This document shows positions 8,300-10,122 of a stretch of DNA of 10,122 nt, piece after piece. Source of the DNA: Zygnema cylindricum. Taxonomy: Eukaryota; Streptophyta; Zygnematophyceae; Zygnematales; Zygnemataceae. Location: contig JBBHKE010001236.1 in the NCBI GenBank assembly GCA_037447655.1, positions 261,303-271,424 on the forward strand, in the 5' to 3' direction. A model generated the notes under the pieces. That model made no database searches. It saw only the letters and a list, made by a program, of their open reading frames with translations, and had not been told where the DNA came from. Both the position numbers and the translations under genes were made by a program. The stretch's first letter is position 1. The number at the start of each line of letters is the position of its first letter.

Positions 8300-9639
8300 T
8301 TATTACATTTTGCAAATTATAGAAGAAGACAAAAGACCTCGATGTCATCTTTTTCGAAAATGGGGACGTGTCGGAAATTCTAAAATTGGGGGTCAAAAAA
8401 TTGAGAATTTTCCTCGAGATGAGGCAATATCAGAGTTCAAACGTTTATTCTTGGAAAAAACCGGTAATTCCTGGAAGTCCTGGGAGGAAAAGGACGGTTT
8501 TGAGAAGCAACCGGGAAAGTTCTACCCTCTGGAAATCGTAAGCAACTTTAAATTTTGTGTTTTGATTCTTTTTTGATTTTTTTTTTTTTTTTTGTTTTTT
8601 TGTTTTTTGCAAATTTTTTTGTTGTGTCCAAAAGGTGTCAAAACGGTTATTTTGCGTTTAAACAGTTTTAAAACAGTGCTGAATGGTGTTTTAATTACTG
8701 TTGAAAACTGAGGAGGTTTTGTCAATAATCGAGATGTACTTTTTCTACTTTTTTGAGGAGTCTCGATAATCCATATACTGTGACGATATATGGTATCTCC
8801 AATAATCGCTATATATCGATATAAATATTTCTTTGTCTCCTATAATTTTGATATATCGTTATCGATATTTTTGTATCTTCAATAATCGTGATATATCGAT
8901 ATCGGTTTGTATTTCCAATAATCGTGACATATCGATATCGATATCGCGATATTGCCGATATCCGTATCATTATTTCTATAATCTTCAACGTTTTTTTTCT
9001 ACGGTGTCGAGGCTGGAAATAGTTTTTTAAGTACTTTACGTTAAACTTTACCGTACCGTAATGAATTTGTACTTGATTTTTGATTTTGTATCTTGATTCA
9101 TATTCTTCAGATTTTGTACGCAGAATTTCCGGCCAATCAAATATTGGGTGAAGATATTAGTGAAGATTTGGCGAGATGTGTGTTCCGTCTGGTAAAGATT
9201 TATCGGCATATAAAATTATCTACATTCATCGAATTATCAACATTTATCGAATTATCGACATTTATGAAATTATCGACATTTATCGCCAAACTCGATAAAT
9301 ATCGAATTTTCAAGCTCAAAATTTCAAGCTCAAACGATATCGATAACTACTGAAATCGCGATGGTATTCATTCGATAGACTACATTAGTTTTAATAATTT
9401 TCAAATAGCATATATTGGTCGAATTTGTCGTCACGTTGTGTTTCATCGGTGTCTAACAGTCTTAAAACTTGTTTAATCATTGTTTACACGTTGTTTTAAT
9501 GGTGGTTTGATGCTGACCAGGATTACGGAATGGAGACGGAGTATCCTAAAAAATCTGTAATTCCAGCGGGAAGTAAAAGTCAACTGGACCCTGGTTTAGT
9601 AACTCTTTTGAAAATCATATTTGATGTGGAAACTTTCAA
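8300..9639 (+). CDS. PARP1-type poly(ADP-ribose) polymerase, two internal exons (WGR domain and start of regulatory domain)
   Basis: PARP1 is a nuclear enzyme that senses DNA breaks and attaches poly(ADP-ribose), made from NAD+, to itself and chromatin proteins. Exon 8300-8537 (one base plus 79 codons) encodes the WGR domain: [28 protein letters not shown] (the WGR signature), [13 protein letters not shown] and [11 protein letters not shown]. Exon 9521-9639 starts DYG, continues with a variable linker, and enters the PARP regulatory helical domain at [20 protein letters not shown]. The junction ATC|gtaagc ... cag|GAT is phase 0 and restores the conserved PLEI-DYG sequence. The second exon ends with donor gtatgt at 9640, phase 2, so the gene continues to the right. 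Zinc fingers, PADR1 and BRCT domains expected upstream are absent, and the acceptor at 8298-8299 shows that an earlier exon is required. It resembles plant PARP1 more than PARP2 or PARP3. Whether this is a live gene or a fragment cannot be decided here. Confidence 0.9.
8568..8620. repeat. Poly-T rich tract in the PARP intron
   Basis: A nearly unbroken run of T, interrupted by single G or GC, 30 bp after the end of the WGR exon. It is typical low-complexity intron sequence and makes polymerase slippage or assembly length errors likely here. Confidence 0.9.
8763..8985. repeat. Degenerate 36-40-bp minisatellite rich in TATCGATA palindromes
   Basis: Units of the type AATAATCGTGATATATCGAT followed by a T-rich spacer start near 8763, 8801, 8841, 8881 and 8917, with spacing 38, 40, 40 and 36 bp; a further decayed unit lies near 8977. 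Each unit carries ATATATCGATAT or a variant, which is self-complementary. The last complete unit is expanded to CGATATCGATATCGCGATAT at 8932-8951. It lies inside the intron between the WGR and regulatory-domain exons. The array could form hairpins or cruciforms. Confidence 0.8.
9111..9191 (+). other. Candidate 81-nt cassette exon in the PARP intron
   Basis: The sequence TTCTTCAG ends at 9110 and a GGTAAAG donor starts at 9191/9192, enclosing 27 open codons: [10 protein letters not shown] at the start, [12 protein letters not shown] in the middle and VFRL at the end. Both edges are phase 0, and the PARP exons on either side also meet in phase 0. Inclusion would therefore insert 27 residues between WGR and the regulatory domain without a frameshift. 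The composition looks protein-like, with amphipathic character, but I do not recognise it and known PARP1 proteins have no such insert. It could equally be a chance open stretch or a fragment of another gene. Confidence 0.3.
9213..9284. repeat. 18-bp tandem repeat, four copies
   Basis: Four exact-length units of the type GAATTATCGACATTTATC start at 9213, 9231, 9249 and 9267. They differ at one to three positions each. Because 18 is a multiple of three, the frame that passes through it stays open and reads a six-residue repeat (K/E)LSTFI. It follows the candidate cassette exon by 21 bp and lies within the PARP intron. Diffuse related words (TCGATAAATATCGAA) continue to about 9307. Confidence 0.9.
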
Positions 9640-9749
9640 GTATGTATATTTTCAAATGCTTCACTATCGTTTTTTTTTTTTTTTGGTGTATGTTTTGTGG
9701 GATTTGAAGTTTGAGGATTTTCAGTCATAGGAGTGGTATTGCGGTTTTT

Positions 9750-9804
9750 TATCATTATTTTTATTAACATTATTATTATTATTATCATTATTTTTATTAT
9801 CATT
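9750..9804. repeat. ATT/ATC trinucleotide-rich tract
   Basis: Imperfect microsatellite made of ATT with interspersed ATC and TTT (for example ATTATTATTATTATTATC). It is a simple repeat in presumed intron sequence, with no function visible. Confidence 0.9.
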
Positions 9805-10018
9805 GTTGATCTTATGTCACAGGAAGTTTGTTCTAACTTCGGTTTTTAGTTCCTTACCTTTTCTTTGCTAATTTTTTCTTTCATTTTTATTTATTTTTTC
9901 TTTTTTTTGGGGGGGAGAGTTCAATCTCCGACTCTATTATTACCTTTGTTTCTTTGTTATATTTTATTATTTGTTGAATGTTTGACTGATAAGGGTATCG
10001 ATTTTCAACCGATATTCT

Positions 10019-10122
10019 CTTTTTTCTCTCTCACTCTCTCTCTCCCTCTCCCTCTCTCTCTCCCCCTCTCACTCTCTCTCTCCCCCTCTCACTCTCTCTT
10101 TCCCTCTCTCTCCCTCTCTCTC
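10019..10122. repeat. CT-rich microsatellite with a 20-bp higher-order unit, running off the window
   Basis: About 100 bases made almost only of C and T. Two exact-length 20-bp units of the form TCCCCCTCTCACTCTCTCTY start at 10061 and 10081, so the tract has higher-order structure and is not plain (CT)n. The right edge of the window is inside the repeat, so its full length is unknown. On the other strand it is a GA-rich tract similar in kind to that at 8189-8265. Confidence 0.92.

Larger units (their letters stand above)
9640..10122. other. 3' intron of the PARP gene, low-complexity sequence, no further exon seen
   Basis: After the donor at 9640 I looked for the next part of the PARP regulatory domain (a segment of the type AAMMEFEI..MPLGKLS). 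It is not present before the window ends. The stretch has poly-T runs (9670-9684 and 9896-9908), an ATT/ATC-rich tract at 9750-9804, a G run at 9909-9915 and a CT microsatellite at the end. The intron thus exceeds 480 bp, if the gene continues. Confidence 0.7.

Noticed and set aside
9903-9945. GAGTTCAATCTCCGACTC as a tRNA T-arm-like sequence
   Set aside because: No acceptor stem, D-arm or anticodon arm can be placed upstream; the flank is poly-T and poly-G.
1-10122. CRISPR array, bacterial defence system, phage or integron
   Set aside because: Genes are split by spliceosomal introns and belong to eukaryotic families. None of the tandem repeats has unique spacers of constant length.

Overview
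This is nuclear DNA of a plant. Three multi-exon genes on the + strand are cut by spliceosomal GT-AG introns with T-rich tails, and long AT-rich spacers full of simple repeats lie around them. A TORTIFOLIA1/SPIRAL2-type protein points to the green lineage, because this family is plant-specific. The best-matching residues of the topoisomerase and PARP exons are also of plant type. I cannot name the species. The gene structure and spacing would suit a bryophyte or another early-diverging streptophyte, but that is a guess.

Layout. (1) 1-2394 holds the last five coding exons of DNA topoisomerase I (TOP1), including the catalytic tyrosine and a tiny final exon that is easy to miss. (2) 2395-5237 is a 2.8 kb spacer without a recognisable gene. 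It carries a 61-bp tandem repeat, a 22/23-bp tandem repeat built on GTCGAC, and scattered direct and inverted copies of a short motif family that look like remains of a small transposable element. (3) 5238-6972 holds the first three coding exons (288 codons) of a SPIRAL2/TORTIFOLIA1-like TOG-domain microtubule-associated protein. The reading breaks off just before the last helix of the domain. (4) 6973-8299 has no recognisable exon and ends with a purine-rich GA tract. (5) 8300-9639 holds two internal exons of a PARP1-type poly(ADP-ribose) polymerase: the WGR domain and the start of the PARP regulatory domain. The intron between them contains a palindromic TATCGATA minisatellite, an 18-bp tandem repeat and a possible in-phase 81-nt cassette exon. 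(6) 9640-10122 is intron or spacer that ends in a CT-rich microsatellite at the window edge.

The genes do not form an operon or obvious pathway. TOP1 and PARP1 both act on DNA breaks, while SPIRAL2-type proteins act on cortical microtubules. The main puzzle is the junction between regions 3 and 5. The 3' part of the SPIRAL2-like gene and the 5' part of the PARP gene are both missing from the space between them, although both genes point the same way. A rearrangement, a nested gene fragment or an assembly misjoin would each explain this. I found no clear novel system. The junction, the candidate cassette exon and the repeat families deserve a second look.
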